A stretch of 64,000 nt of DNA, from assembly GCF_963676685.1 (NCBI RefSeq), contig NC_092350.1, forward strand, positions 62,551,674 to 62,615,673, in the 5' to 3' direction. This stretch comes from Mytilus edulis (Eukaryota > Mollusca > Bivalvia > Mytilida > Mytilidae). Under the pieces are notes generated by a model. The model was not told the origin of the DNA. It ran no database searches and saw only the letters and a program-made list of their open reading frames with translations. This document shows, piece by piece, positions 1 to 12,000 of the stretch. The translations under genes were made by a program, and so were the position numbers. The number at the start of each line of letters is the position of its first letter. Positions within the stretch are counted from its first letter, which is position 1.

Positions 1-1375
1 CTCAACCAGAAAATTACACTGTGTCGTAAATATCGATGATAGGCTGCTCTGTCTGTTCGAGGTCTAAAATACACTCATACATAAACGAATGTCAAAATAT
101 CAAAACTTAGATCAAATATCGCTTTCAACTGTTCATTGCTCACAGAAGGCATACATCAGCTTGTTACATGTGTTACTCAATTATAGCGTTGTATCATTAA
201 AACTGTTCAATGTTTCTTCAAAGTAAAGGTAAAGATATCAAATTAACACCATCAATTAGCATCACTGGTATATTCAACCAGTCGTTATAGATATAACGTC
301 CTTTTTAAAGATCATTACACATCAAAAAGGGACGTAGTTCGTGAGTTCACACCGGGTTTGTGATTGGGATCGTAAATCATAATTATTGGTTTTCTTTTGT
401 GGACTTGTTTGTAGTTTCCTTCATATTGTTTTGATCGTGGTTTTGTCTGTTTTGTTTTGTATTTAACTGTTTAAGAGTTAATGGAGCAACGACACAATTT
501 TCATTTTTCTTATAAAAAACAGAAAAGTCAGCACGAATAACGATATTAAACACATGGTCACATACTATGGTATCACTGAAATTCGTGAAAGTCTACCACC
601 AATGTCAACATTTATCGAATCTTTTTATCTCAGTTTTTGTATATTTTGTAATATAAAAGAATCTACAAAAACCATCAAACACATGTAAAAACGCAATAGA
701 TATGAAATGAAATGAATTACGGACGTTAAGCAACCAACAATCAATCAATCAATGAAATGAATTAAATTAATTACGCAAAATTTGCGTTTCACAGCAATAT
801 ATCCTAAAATTGAAAGACTTTAGTTCAAAGATCTCATTTTTAACAGAATTCAAGAATACTGAGCGAAGTCAGGTATAAAAAAACAAAGCGACAAACAATT
901 GACCACATTATACCTCCAACCACATTATACCTCTATTAAATATAAAATGAAATTAATCAAAAACACGTAGATGTTCGACATAGCTACATTCAGAACGGGC
1001 AATGCTCTTGACACTGATACATAACTTTCTTCTAACTTTAATTGGTGGTTAATCCTATTTCCATCGTTTGAAACGTTCTGCAATATCGTAGAGTTTACGT
1101 ACGTTTCAAATATTATTTACAATTCTTATGTTTATAGACAAATTTTGCGTTTGATGTCATACATGTCTTTACAGATAATTCAAAGAACACTGACAGTTTA
1201 CACGTCGGTCTTCTTTTTAAGTTGGCTACATAATACATGTAATAAGGTTTAAACAGCTTGTCAATGTTTGCATCGGTTCTTGAAATATTTTGGCTTCAAC
1301 ATCGATCACTGAAGACATGTATTGTCCAATTTCGAATATTATTGAGTAAAATTATTACGTTTAGTTATGTTTATT
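1..1375. other. Region 3' of the PARP14-like gene
   Basis: AT-rich sequence after the stop codon (TAG at 1378-1376). An AATAAA on the minus strand overlaps 1375-1370 and may serve as the polyadenylation signal. No other gene, repeat family or RNA was recognised. Confidence 0.5.
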
Positions 1376-3076
1376 CTATTTCATGGCAAATAAATGTTTA
1401 AAGGGGCTTACCTGTTGATAAGCAAACCCTCCAGTTGTATAGTGCACAATGTAAAACGGAAGAATATGATGAGAGTTGAATATAACAAGCTCTTTCTTAT
1501 CTGGTGACATATGGGAGTCATGGCCTTGTTGAAGTGAAGCTCCTTGAATCACAGCAGGACATACGTACACATTCCCAGGTAAGACCTGACAAAGAAGCAG
1601 CTGAGTGGCCCCTGAAATGTAACCCATCGAATAACCAGGATATTCACTGAAGTAGACACCTCTACCATAGAAACCGGTATCAGTCCTGTGCGCGAATCCT
1701 TGCTGGCCTAGAAAAATAAAAAAAAAGATGTGATAATTTTTATTTTCCATATGAAACTGTTACACGAGTATTTCACATCGAAGTAACTGTTAATTGAGAT
1801 TGATGCAAATTCTGGGATATGCATTAATTTGTTCCAGGTATTTAATTGATTCTGGGTCATATACGTACAGAAGAAGATTTACCTGGGACTTTGAAATTGT
1901 TTTCAACAATAGACTTTATGTTTGTCGCTTGTGTACCATGAAACGCTAATATTGGATAAGCCATCTTGGCTCCTCTGTGCTTCTTCATGTCATCTATTGC
2001 TTTGCTAAAATACATAACAGTGATTATCTTAATCTTTATAGTAACACCGTATCCATTCTAAAAACATTGTTAGTGAGGTTATGTGGATTTGAATAAAGAT
2101 ACATGTTTCAAATTGATCAAACTGTTGTCATAAATTATGTCGTCTATATTACATTACATCAGATTTAACCTATCACAAACTCTTATAGAGATTTTAAGCA
2201 TACAAATGTGCATGTTAATAGTCATCAATGTGAAGCAAACAACTGCAATTCATTAACACATGTGAGAAACAACTTGTTAAACTACAAAATCGTCCATTAG
2301 TAAAGTAAAACGTGATGACAGTACATGTTTTTGTTTATAATATGTAGATTTTACAGATTACACATACCTCATGAACCATTTCTATAAATAACAAACTACA
2401 CAGTTTTTTCTCAAGAGATTTGTTTATTGAAAAGATTCGTATATACTTACTGAAAATGTTTTACTAAAGGTGGGTTAACCACATACTGTACTTTGTTTAC
2501 TGTGAAGCTGTAATGCAAGATAACAAACGAAGCATATAATTGTGTAAGAAACTATGTCGTAATAATTTCTATTCTTGTGTTGTTTTTTATTATTAATTAT
2601 CATCAAGTAAATATTTAAAACTAAGTCGGATTTTAGTTATTTGAATTACCTGTTAACATTTTTGAATCAAAATAATGACAATGAATATTGTTGGTTGCAG
2701 TTTATGTCTTCGATGTATCATGTTGGTAAGTGAAAACTCATAAACAAATCAAAGGCATACACGCATTCAAGTACTGCTTTAATTCTGTCTATTAATAAAA
2801 TTTCTGATCATGTAGAGATTCGGTAAATTTTTTGCATTATATAGTTATAATTGTGTAAAATTTCAATACATTCTTTTTTCGTTTGTCATAATCATACAAT
2901 TACCTGTTTCCACTTCCACTGATTAGCCTATAAAACTGAGACTCTGCAAGTCTGAAGTGGGTTTGTGCAGCTGACCCTTCCTTGTACGCTCTTTCTGGAT
3001 ATAGGTCAAAGTAAACAACTTTGTTTCCTTCCAGAGCCTCTTTTTCGCCATGCATTAATAACTGTCTGTTTGAAAC
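1376..3076 (-). other. PARP catalytic domain (exons 11-14)
   Basis: Exon 11 ends with the helix AESQFYRLISGSGNR, exon 12 gives the strand VNKVQYVVNPPLVKHF, exon 13 contains the HGT motif (His near residue 1310), and exon 14 contains FYGRGVYF (Tyr near residue 1347) and ILPFYIVHY. His and Tyr of the H-Y-E triad, which hold NAD+, are present. The position of the polymer-elongating Glu appears to hold Phe (near residue 1413), which fits a mono-ADP-ribosyltransferase rather than a poly-ADP-ribose polymerase. That alignment was made by eye. Confidence 0.85.
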
Positions 3077-6000
3077 CTAAGATGGTATTTGACAAACTAT
3101 TAATTATTAGAAGTCTAATTGTTTTACTTAAATATTTCAAGTTTGGCACTGTATGAGAATATAAGTGAATACTATAGTATATCATGCTTGATTTGTGTAT
3201 TATCTTTTTTTTATCTGAAATATTAAATATTTATTTCAGAAACACATACTACCACATTTAAAATACCAAATATTTAAAAGAAAAATATTCTCTAAATATC
3301 ATATAATATTTTTATCAATTGTTATAATCAAAGATAATATTCCGCAGTGCAAATCCTAGGGAAAATATATGGGTAAACTTATGTGTTCCAGAAGAATGTA
3401 TAACTCTTATTTGAATTGAAGCACCCATATCATTGTTCATGAAAATAAAATGTCGCTGTAAAGTCGTATTAGATCATCAATCCTGTACTAAAAGCAACGA
3501 ATCTACAAATGAAGCGTATTGGTGAAGTTATGTTCAATATATATTTCATAATGTCTGAAAATGTCAATATGATGTCTTAGGGATTCCAATTAAAATACTT
3601 CAAGTTATAGAGTAAATGCATAAAATTTACAAGTAATGCCCTTGTAATTTCGTGTTTAATCTGTCAACTGTTTAATACGAACACCACTGGTGAGTCTCAA
3701 ATAGACGAACTAAGCCTACGACAATACAAATAGGCTGGTATCTTTGATTATATAAAGTTGTTACATCTTTCATCTGATTTGTATCTTTTAGCGCATTGTA
3801 TAAAGGAATGCAAAACAATGATATATCATTATTCCGATAAAATGTGTTATATTAAAGTTAGACTGTAACAGGTCGTTTAACTGTGCAATTATGTTTTCAA
3901 TACTTAAACTATAAAGAAAAAAATTCTAGCCTTCTTTTGCAGTTGATCTAGTTCTTCGTCTTTCTTCTTCATTTCATCTTTAGTTTCTTTAAGTTCTTCC
4001 TCAAAGTGCTGTTTAGCTGCAATCGCAGTTTTTAGAACTTCGCGTTTCTCTTCGTCGTTCATTCTGCTAAACACAACTGATGAAATTCCTCCCTTTAAAA
4101 TTCTATCTGTATTCTTCACAGTAGAAGTTTCTACAATGAAAATATATATGCAGTGTAAACCCGTTACAAACTGGATACGTTTACGAACTGGCTGCATAAT
4201 TATATTAATATAAATTAATCATATCTTTAATCATTTTTGATTTGAATGTATATCAATATATTTCTGTTAAGACATATCTTTTCTAAACAAACTTTAAAAC
4301 CAAGAATTTCGAAGATGACGTATTTGAAATGATACATTCTTAAGTGCTTTTACTTGACGAAAAAAAACATATCACTATAAACCAACTCCATTGTGAATAA
4401 AAATAAATGAGTAATGTGTCTACAGAACACATATGGTGACCTGCTTGCATATAACGTTATTAAGGGACATAACTAAAGAAGGATTAAGAGACAATACTCA
4501 AAGGAGAAGGTCCGGTAAGGGCCGATTTCGGCCTAAAATTTCAAGTTCATCTAACAAAAGATTTTAGACACTTTCTAAACACTTAAGTGTCTAATTCAAT
4601 TGATTCATTTCGTTAATGTGGAAGATTTTACCTTAATAAGTCATTTAAAACGCCCCGATTCAAGCTTAAATATGAAAAATCTATCAAATACGCCAAAAAT
4701 CGTCACTTTTCATATGGTTTTTGTCAAAAATGAAAGTGGCCGCATCCGTGTTCATCCTCAACCTTTATATATATTATGTATTATCATCAAATACAACTTA
4801 CAATTCAATATTATGAATGTCTAAAATTTAACTAAAATGCTACAATTGTGAAGATTTCAGTAATTTAGCATGACTTAATGATGCTAGTACCCGATATATG
4901 TGCATTATGTTGTCAAAAACAGCCCATATTTATGTAGCAGAGGCATTCTACTTTGCAATAAATATCTAAACGATTACATTTTCACAATTTTCTAAAACTG
5001 CTATATTGAGGCCAAAAAGGGGTCGTACTGAACCTACTCCTTTGTACTTGATCTGCGTGTTCTGGTAATGAGCATTTTATATCAATTTCATATCATTTTG
5101 ATGAGGCTAACTAACGTTAGTGAACGTTATATATTATTAAAAATAAGAAGGTGTGGTATGGTTGTCAATAGACAACTAGAAACCATCTGACAAATAATTT
5201 AAGCCTTGTTTTCATCATTGTTGTTTTTCAAATTTCAATCACTTACTTTTTCTGTGGTTTTCCTCTGTTTCGAAAGCCTGCAAAATAGTTGTTTATTAAA
5301 TATACTACAGTTTATATAGTATAAAAATGATGTTCACTTTGTGTTATATATTATAAAGTTTCCACTTTTCTTGGGTAAAGTTGATTCAAAATTAGTTTGC
5401 CAAATATGTAAGTCATATACATTGCAGCAACTTATATTTCTATGCATTTTGCATCCTTGGTTTGGAATTTTTTAAGCTTTACGTACACATGAAATTTGTC
5501 AAGTGTTATGTTTATTTCCCTGACTTAAATAAGGAGATGCAAGTTTCTACATGACTGTTAGAATGATGAAATTATTATGAAATTTCAAAGCAAGGGATAA
5601 CAATCTTTGTGCAACCTTCAACACTTAAATAAATAAAAGACTCAACAAATGCATTAGTTTTTTATTCTAAGAGTTTAGATGACGATCGTAAACATATGAT
5701 ATTAACAAATAACAAACCTTAACAGTGTCATAATCTTTATCATATACTACAAACAGAACTTCTGTGATCACCGATTTTGGATTTTGCAATGAGAACTCTT
5801 CTACACACTTGTACAATGATTTGGCTACAAGACCTGCAGGATATCTAAGTTTACCTGTTCCCATCGCTGGGAAGGCAATAGAACTGCATTTATTTTTAGA
5901 AGCAGTCGACAAACATTCCATCACGAACTTTTCTAGCTCCTGCAAATTATATATAAACAACATATAGACAAATATGTTCTTCAAGTGCGTAAGTAATTCG

Positions 6001-9000
6001 ATATGAAGAAAAATAACTATATAAATGATAAAGTCATGTTTATATTTTATACTTAAATCAGCTGCTGTAGAGTATTATTCCTAATAATTACTGGTAGCTG
6101 ATAAGTACAATCCGTACAGAACCAGGTTTTCTAGGACAAGCATTTTAAAACTATACATTTCAACGTTTTACAAATTTGACTAGAAAAAAAACGTTGCATA
6201 AAGTCTTAAACGTATCATTCTTTTTTAAAAGTAGCACATCTTTATTTAATTGAACTGTTGAAATGTGTTGTTTTCTTGATGTTAAACACCACAGCAAAAT
6301 AAACTGATTTTAAAAACTGACACAAATTTGACGGACAAAGCATTAAAAATGAATTTAATCTATCGTTAAATCTTACTTATATAAATAAAGGCAACAGTAT
6401 TATACACCTGTTCAAAACTCATAAATCCATGGACAAAAAACAAAATCGGGGTAACAAACTAAAACTGAGGGAAACGCATTAAATATAAGAGGAGAACAAC
6501 GACACAACATTAAAATGTTACACACACAGAAACGGACTAAGCACTAGACAAAATCCTATGAGAATAACAAATATAACATCAAAACCATGTAGTTACATGA
6601 ATTTGGGATAGATAAGTACCGTGACACGTCTTATAGTAATGTGAATTCACACTCAAAAATAAGAGAAAACAAACTATACAACGAAAACACAACGTTAAAA
6701 AGTAACACACAAAGAAACGAACTATAATATAACAATGGCCATATTCCTGATTTGGTACAGGACATTTTTAAAGGAAAAAATGGTGGGTTGAACCTAGTTT
6801 TGTGGCATGCCAAACCTCCCTCTTTTATAGCCATGCAAGGCCGTAACTACCCTTGAGACAAGTGAGGCAATTGCCTCACTAAAATTTCGACACTGATTAT
6901 TTTTTTTTATACATATATATAAATTTAATAGTCATTTGTTGTTCTGTCTCAACCTTGATTGCTATAACTTGTCATCATTCCTTTTAAACTATTCTTCCTG
7001 GATATAACTCAGAATCTCAGCGGGTGATGTTTCTCGATTACATTAACCTAGAAACGATAATCATCATGGATCTTTAGTTAAAAACAGGCTCTTGCATAAA
7101 AAGGAAAAGCGACACTGAAGGTAAAGAAGGAATAATTCTAGTAAACTAATTTTTTTTAAACAGAGTCTGAGTATTGCATATAACTTCATTAGAACAATCC
7201 AAAAACGATAAGTAGACTGACAAATCAAGTACTGGTCTTCGGAAGGGACAGTCCTGTCTGCGTATTCATTTCTCCGTTTCACCAACTTTTGACAAATCAA
7301 GTACTGGGCATCACAAGGGGCAGTCCTATCTGCGTATTCATTTCACGAACTTTAATCTTTCTCTTTACAGGTAAATAAAATATAAATAATATGAAACATG
7401 AATGCATGGATTAGTTTTTATCCATGTTTCTTTAACCTTAAAAGTTGAAAGAATATCCCAGATTCCAATTTGATATTATTGCGAAATGGTAAAACCTTTA
7501 ACACATTATTTTGTCTTTACTTATTCGGGACTACTGAATTTCGTTTCTTTGTATTCGGGGTTTCGGAATCGGACACCCCAAACCCCTAACCCCTAAATTT
7601 ATAGATTCTGAAACTAAAATACCACCAACTATTTCCAGAAATAATTTGAAATTACGGTACTACATGTAAACGTCCAAAACTCCATTCCAATTTTCCTGTA
7701 CCCATATCATATATACTTACACTATAGATAGAATCATATCACATGTATGTTATCTCATTCTATCCCTAGCTTGTCTACTCTTTGTCAGCATAAAAGCGAG
7801 TTTAATATTTTGTAACTGCGACTGTATGATGGTGCTTACAGGAAAGCTTAATTCCCTTTTGCAAACAAAAGCTGCTACCGATTGCTGATGGAGAAGGAAT
7901 GGAATTAAGAAGACATTGATCATTGTGTTGATGATAATGTGCTACCTTTAGAAACACAGACTACCCTGAAACGACTGAAAACTTGGAAAAGAGCATGGAT
8001 GCGTGGCGAGAGATTGTGCGGTCTTGCCATGCTCCATGTTCATCGCGATAAGGATATCAGCAGACCAAATTATGATTCTGAACCGGCCATAGAAAAATTT
8101 GGCAAACTCTTCTGAATCGATGTTTGTTCTATGTTCTGGCAACAGACTCAAGTCAGTGATATTTGAATGATTGTCTTACATATAAATTTAAATAAAGTTG
8201 TTAAAAATTTGGTGTTAGTAAAAGTCTTAAAATATGAAAAATTTATATAAAAAGTGTCCAAATTCAAAACATTATCAAACTCTCTAAAAATGCCTAGAAT
8301 GCAGGATTTTGCACCATTCATTTCATACCCTCCAAAAAAAAAAAATTCGCCTCGCTTCGCTCGGCTCAATTATTTTGCCTCACTAAAATAAGATGCCTAG
8401 TTACGGCCTTGCCATGTGAAATATAACATTAAAATGACAACACATCATTACAGGACTACAATATAAATAAATAGGATAACATAATTGACAAAGAAACACA
8501 CGAATAATAGCTAACAAAAGGCAATAAACTAATGACGTATGGTAAGAGACTTCATTAGATAATAATATCTAAGTAAAATTCGACATTATCAGGCTTTTTT
8601 CTGTTAGGTAGGATTATCACTGAACTAGTACACATTTCTGTTCAGGGGCCAGCTGCGGCACGATTTTCTCGCTGTAATGAAGACACATTGGTGGCCTCCA
8701 GCTATTTTCAACTTATTGGTAGGGTCGTTGTCCCTTTCCCTATTTCTATTGTCAATGTTATTTAATTACTAACTTACTTTGATTTCCGATCCTTCTTTAC
8801 GCCATTGATTCAAGCATCCATGACAAACAATTTTACACTTTAAATTACCACCAGATGTAACAGCAATAGCTCCATAATTGATACCATTAGGATAGTTCTG
8901 TGAACACTCTTGTTGTAAAGATGGACCACCATTTTTCAACAGTGAGGCGGACACTGCGCCATGATCCAGCTTTAGTTCTTTTGACGTCGTATTTACAATC

Positions 9001-12000
9001 GCTCCAACCTTAATAGAATCATTTGATATACACTCGAAATATAATGCCAAGTAGCCTGTCTAATTTGAAATGTGAAATGAACGTAGTTATTTCACTTCTC
9101 TGACGTGAAACAACAGTATGTGTTGTCAAGAAGTCGATGACATCGGATCAAAACAAATTGTGAATGCGTAGAACAAGATATAGTTCCTTACATATTTTAC
9201 TTTAATTTTATAAATGTAAAAAACAGAATAATTAATCAAAAAAATCAAATAATGAAATATATTCAAATCATTACCGAAATACACATATAATTAATTCATT
9301 AGCTACGCGCATTCGTGAATTGTTGTGTTGTTCGGTCACTCGTTTTTGATTTTTGTCTGTTTGAATTTTCGATTATTTATTCTATACCTATTCGTCTAAA
9401 TTATTAATTTACATATATCGTGTCATTTTCCTTATTTGAACATTTTACGATGGTTCACATGGCGAATGATGCATTTACAACAGAAGCTGATTTTGTTTCA
9501 ATGTTTGAAGTTTTATTTTATCGTGATTTGTACGTTCAGAAACGGGTAATTGAATACCTATAAACAGGTCTGTAACAATGTGTAACTTTTGAAGCTGCTA
9601 AAACAATAAGCAAAATGAAGCATTGTGATACAAAAATATGTATTCAATTTTATACCAAAACTGAATAATAATTCCGTGTACCCAAATACATACAAGAATC
9701 CGAAATTAGTTTATATGTTGTATCTTTACCTTCATTTTTGCTAACTGTCCTTTAATTATCTTTATCTCAATATTTCCAATCTGTACATTTTGTTGATCAC
9801 TTGCAGCAGTTAAACCTGCATTGAATGATAAAGTTAGCTAAAACATGACTTCATCTGTTCATATGATGTTCCTTAGTTTCAGAGGTCGAAGTACACCACC
9901 TCTTTCGCTTCTTGAAAATTGTAGTTTTAAGAACCGGAATCTTCCAAAATGAAACTTCAGATCTATGATTATAAAATCAAGTCTAGTCTATCGCAATATG
10001 CAAAGTGCTTTTGGTCCTCAATGCTCTTCAACTTCGTACTTTTTTTGGCCTTTGTAACATTTTTTTATTCGAGCGTCACTGATGAGTCTTTTGTAGACGA
10101 AACGCACGTCTGGCGTAAATATAAAATTGCAATACTGGTATCTATGATGAGTTTATTTACGCTTGACTTTTTGTAAATTCTCTCGGAAACATTTAGTGAT
10201 ATATGGTATAGCTATTACACTACACTAACTGCACTTTCATTTTGCCATGTGATAAGTGACTTTCTGTTTGAATTTTTCTTGGAGTTTTTTTGTGATTTTA
10301 CTTTTTCAAATAAACTTCTCTTTTTCAAAGCTTAGCTTTTCTCCTCGATATTTCATAGTTGGTGTCCTCTAAGTCTACGTATCTTAATTTATAAATATGT
10401 GGTCACTAGCGTATATGCTGTCCCTGAAGGTATTGTGACTTAATAAATACATGCACCTGAAATCTACCTGTAGAAGCTGTCTTTGCGATATGCATATTTG
10501 CTGCTTTCTGAAAGAGTTTGACAGTGTCAAAAACAACGTCACATAAACATACAGTCTGTATGCAGCTAGATGGATGCACTCTGAAATAATCTTTTACTAT
10601 TTCAACTATTACATTGGTTGCTGCTTCCGAAGGATAGTGAAATATTCCAGTACAGAGAGCTGGGATTGCTATACTGGCAAATTTGTTCTTTTCAGTCACT
10701 GCTAAGCATGACTCAATACACTGGACTAAATACTTTTCTTCATTGTGTTTGCCACCTTTCCAGGTCGGTCCGACAGCATGCGCAATCATTTTACAATTCA
10801 AATCACCAGACTTCGAACAAAACACCTCTCCATTAGATAGTGGGCCAGATTTTGTAATGTACTGCTCACATTCATCTTGAATACTTTTCCCACCTTCAAG
10901 AGAAATGATGATATTTAACCACGTGAATTTCATAAAAGCTAAGAAAGGAGACAGAATCATTGCAAAGGAGAAATATCATTCTTCAAACAATATTTCATAA
11001 ATCATCATTCTAAACACTTGAAAACAAGAATAGAATAAAACTGCTCTGGATGCACAGAAAAGGGTAGACGGTTAAATCATATACATAAAGTTTAACTATT
11101 TATTTCATTTGAACAGAAAAATGATTAACTAAAGCTAAAAGCAGTATTTATTACTAATTTGCAACACATAACTGTCAGTCAGACTTAAACATTTTAAGAA
11201 TTTGAAAAAAAAAATTAGATATTACTAAAAACGAAACGAAATCGATAACTAACCTATCTTAACAAGGACTCTTGCCAATCCACCTTTATGCTGTAGATCT
11301 TTATTTGCAGCATTAACTATGACGTCAACATCAAGTTGAGTAATGTCGCCTTTTATTATCAATACTTTTTTATTTCCATTTGTAGTGAAGCAGGCTATTT
11401 CTGAAGCATTTCCTTGAACTATACCCTTGCTATCAGTTCTCGTGCCGTCATCAAGGTCATCATCGCTACTTTCGTTACCGTCTTCGCCAATTTGTTTCAA
11501 TTTTGTCTTTCCCATAACCTTTTTCACAACTTTTTGAAACTTTGAATTTGAAGCTACAGAATTAATGCACTTTAACAAGGACTCTACTTCTTTAACAGCG
11601 TCTTCGAAAGCCTTGCCCTGTCCCTTTATAAAAATACTATTATGTGTAATGTTAAAGACTATGTTTTCTTGTTTCAATTCTTTTTCTAGTTTTTCTATTT
11701 CTTCTTTCATCAGCTCCTGTAAAAGTTTCACGTCATCAGGACTGAGTTGGTACGATTTTTCTTGTACACCATTCATGAATATGAAATCGGAAAGTTTCTT
11801 GTGAACTAAATGACCATCGGATTGCGATAAACAGTATATAGCAACTTCGTCTAGCTGATTTGTAGTTATTTCTAATATGGTGTTTCTATATTCATCTTCT
11901 AAATCCTCAATATATCTTCCAAATTCGCGTGAATTGAGAACAGGTGTCTGCCAGTTTTCTATATCTAAAGATATTTCAATTATAGATTCCTTGAGAATTT

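Larger units (their letters stand above)
5718..9815 (-). other. Macrodomain 2 (diverged), exons 6-8
   Basis: Exon 6 (9815-9730) gives the first strand (NIEIKIIKGQL), exon 7 (9059-8778) the AIVNTTSKELKLDHGAVS segment through GGPSLQQEC and CKIVCHGCLNQW, and exon 8 (5939-5718) the SSIAFPAMGTGKLRYPAGLV loop and the final strand and helix. The VNAAN motif is changed to VNTTS, and an HG replaces the usual glycine pair before the AVS helix. Phases 0 and 0 join the exons cleanly. The changes suggest altered ligand preference or loss of hydrolase activity, as in reader-type macrodomains. Confidence 0.8.
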
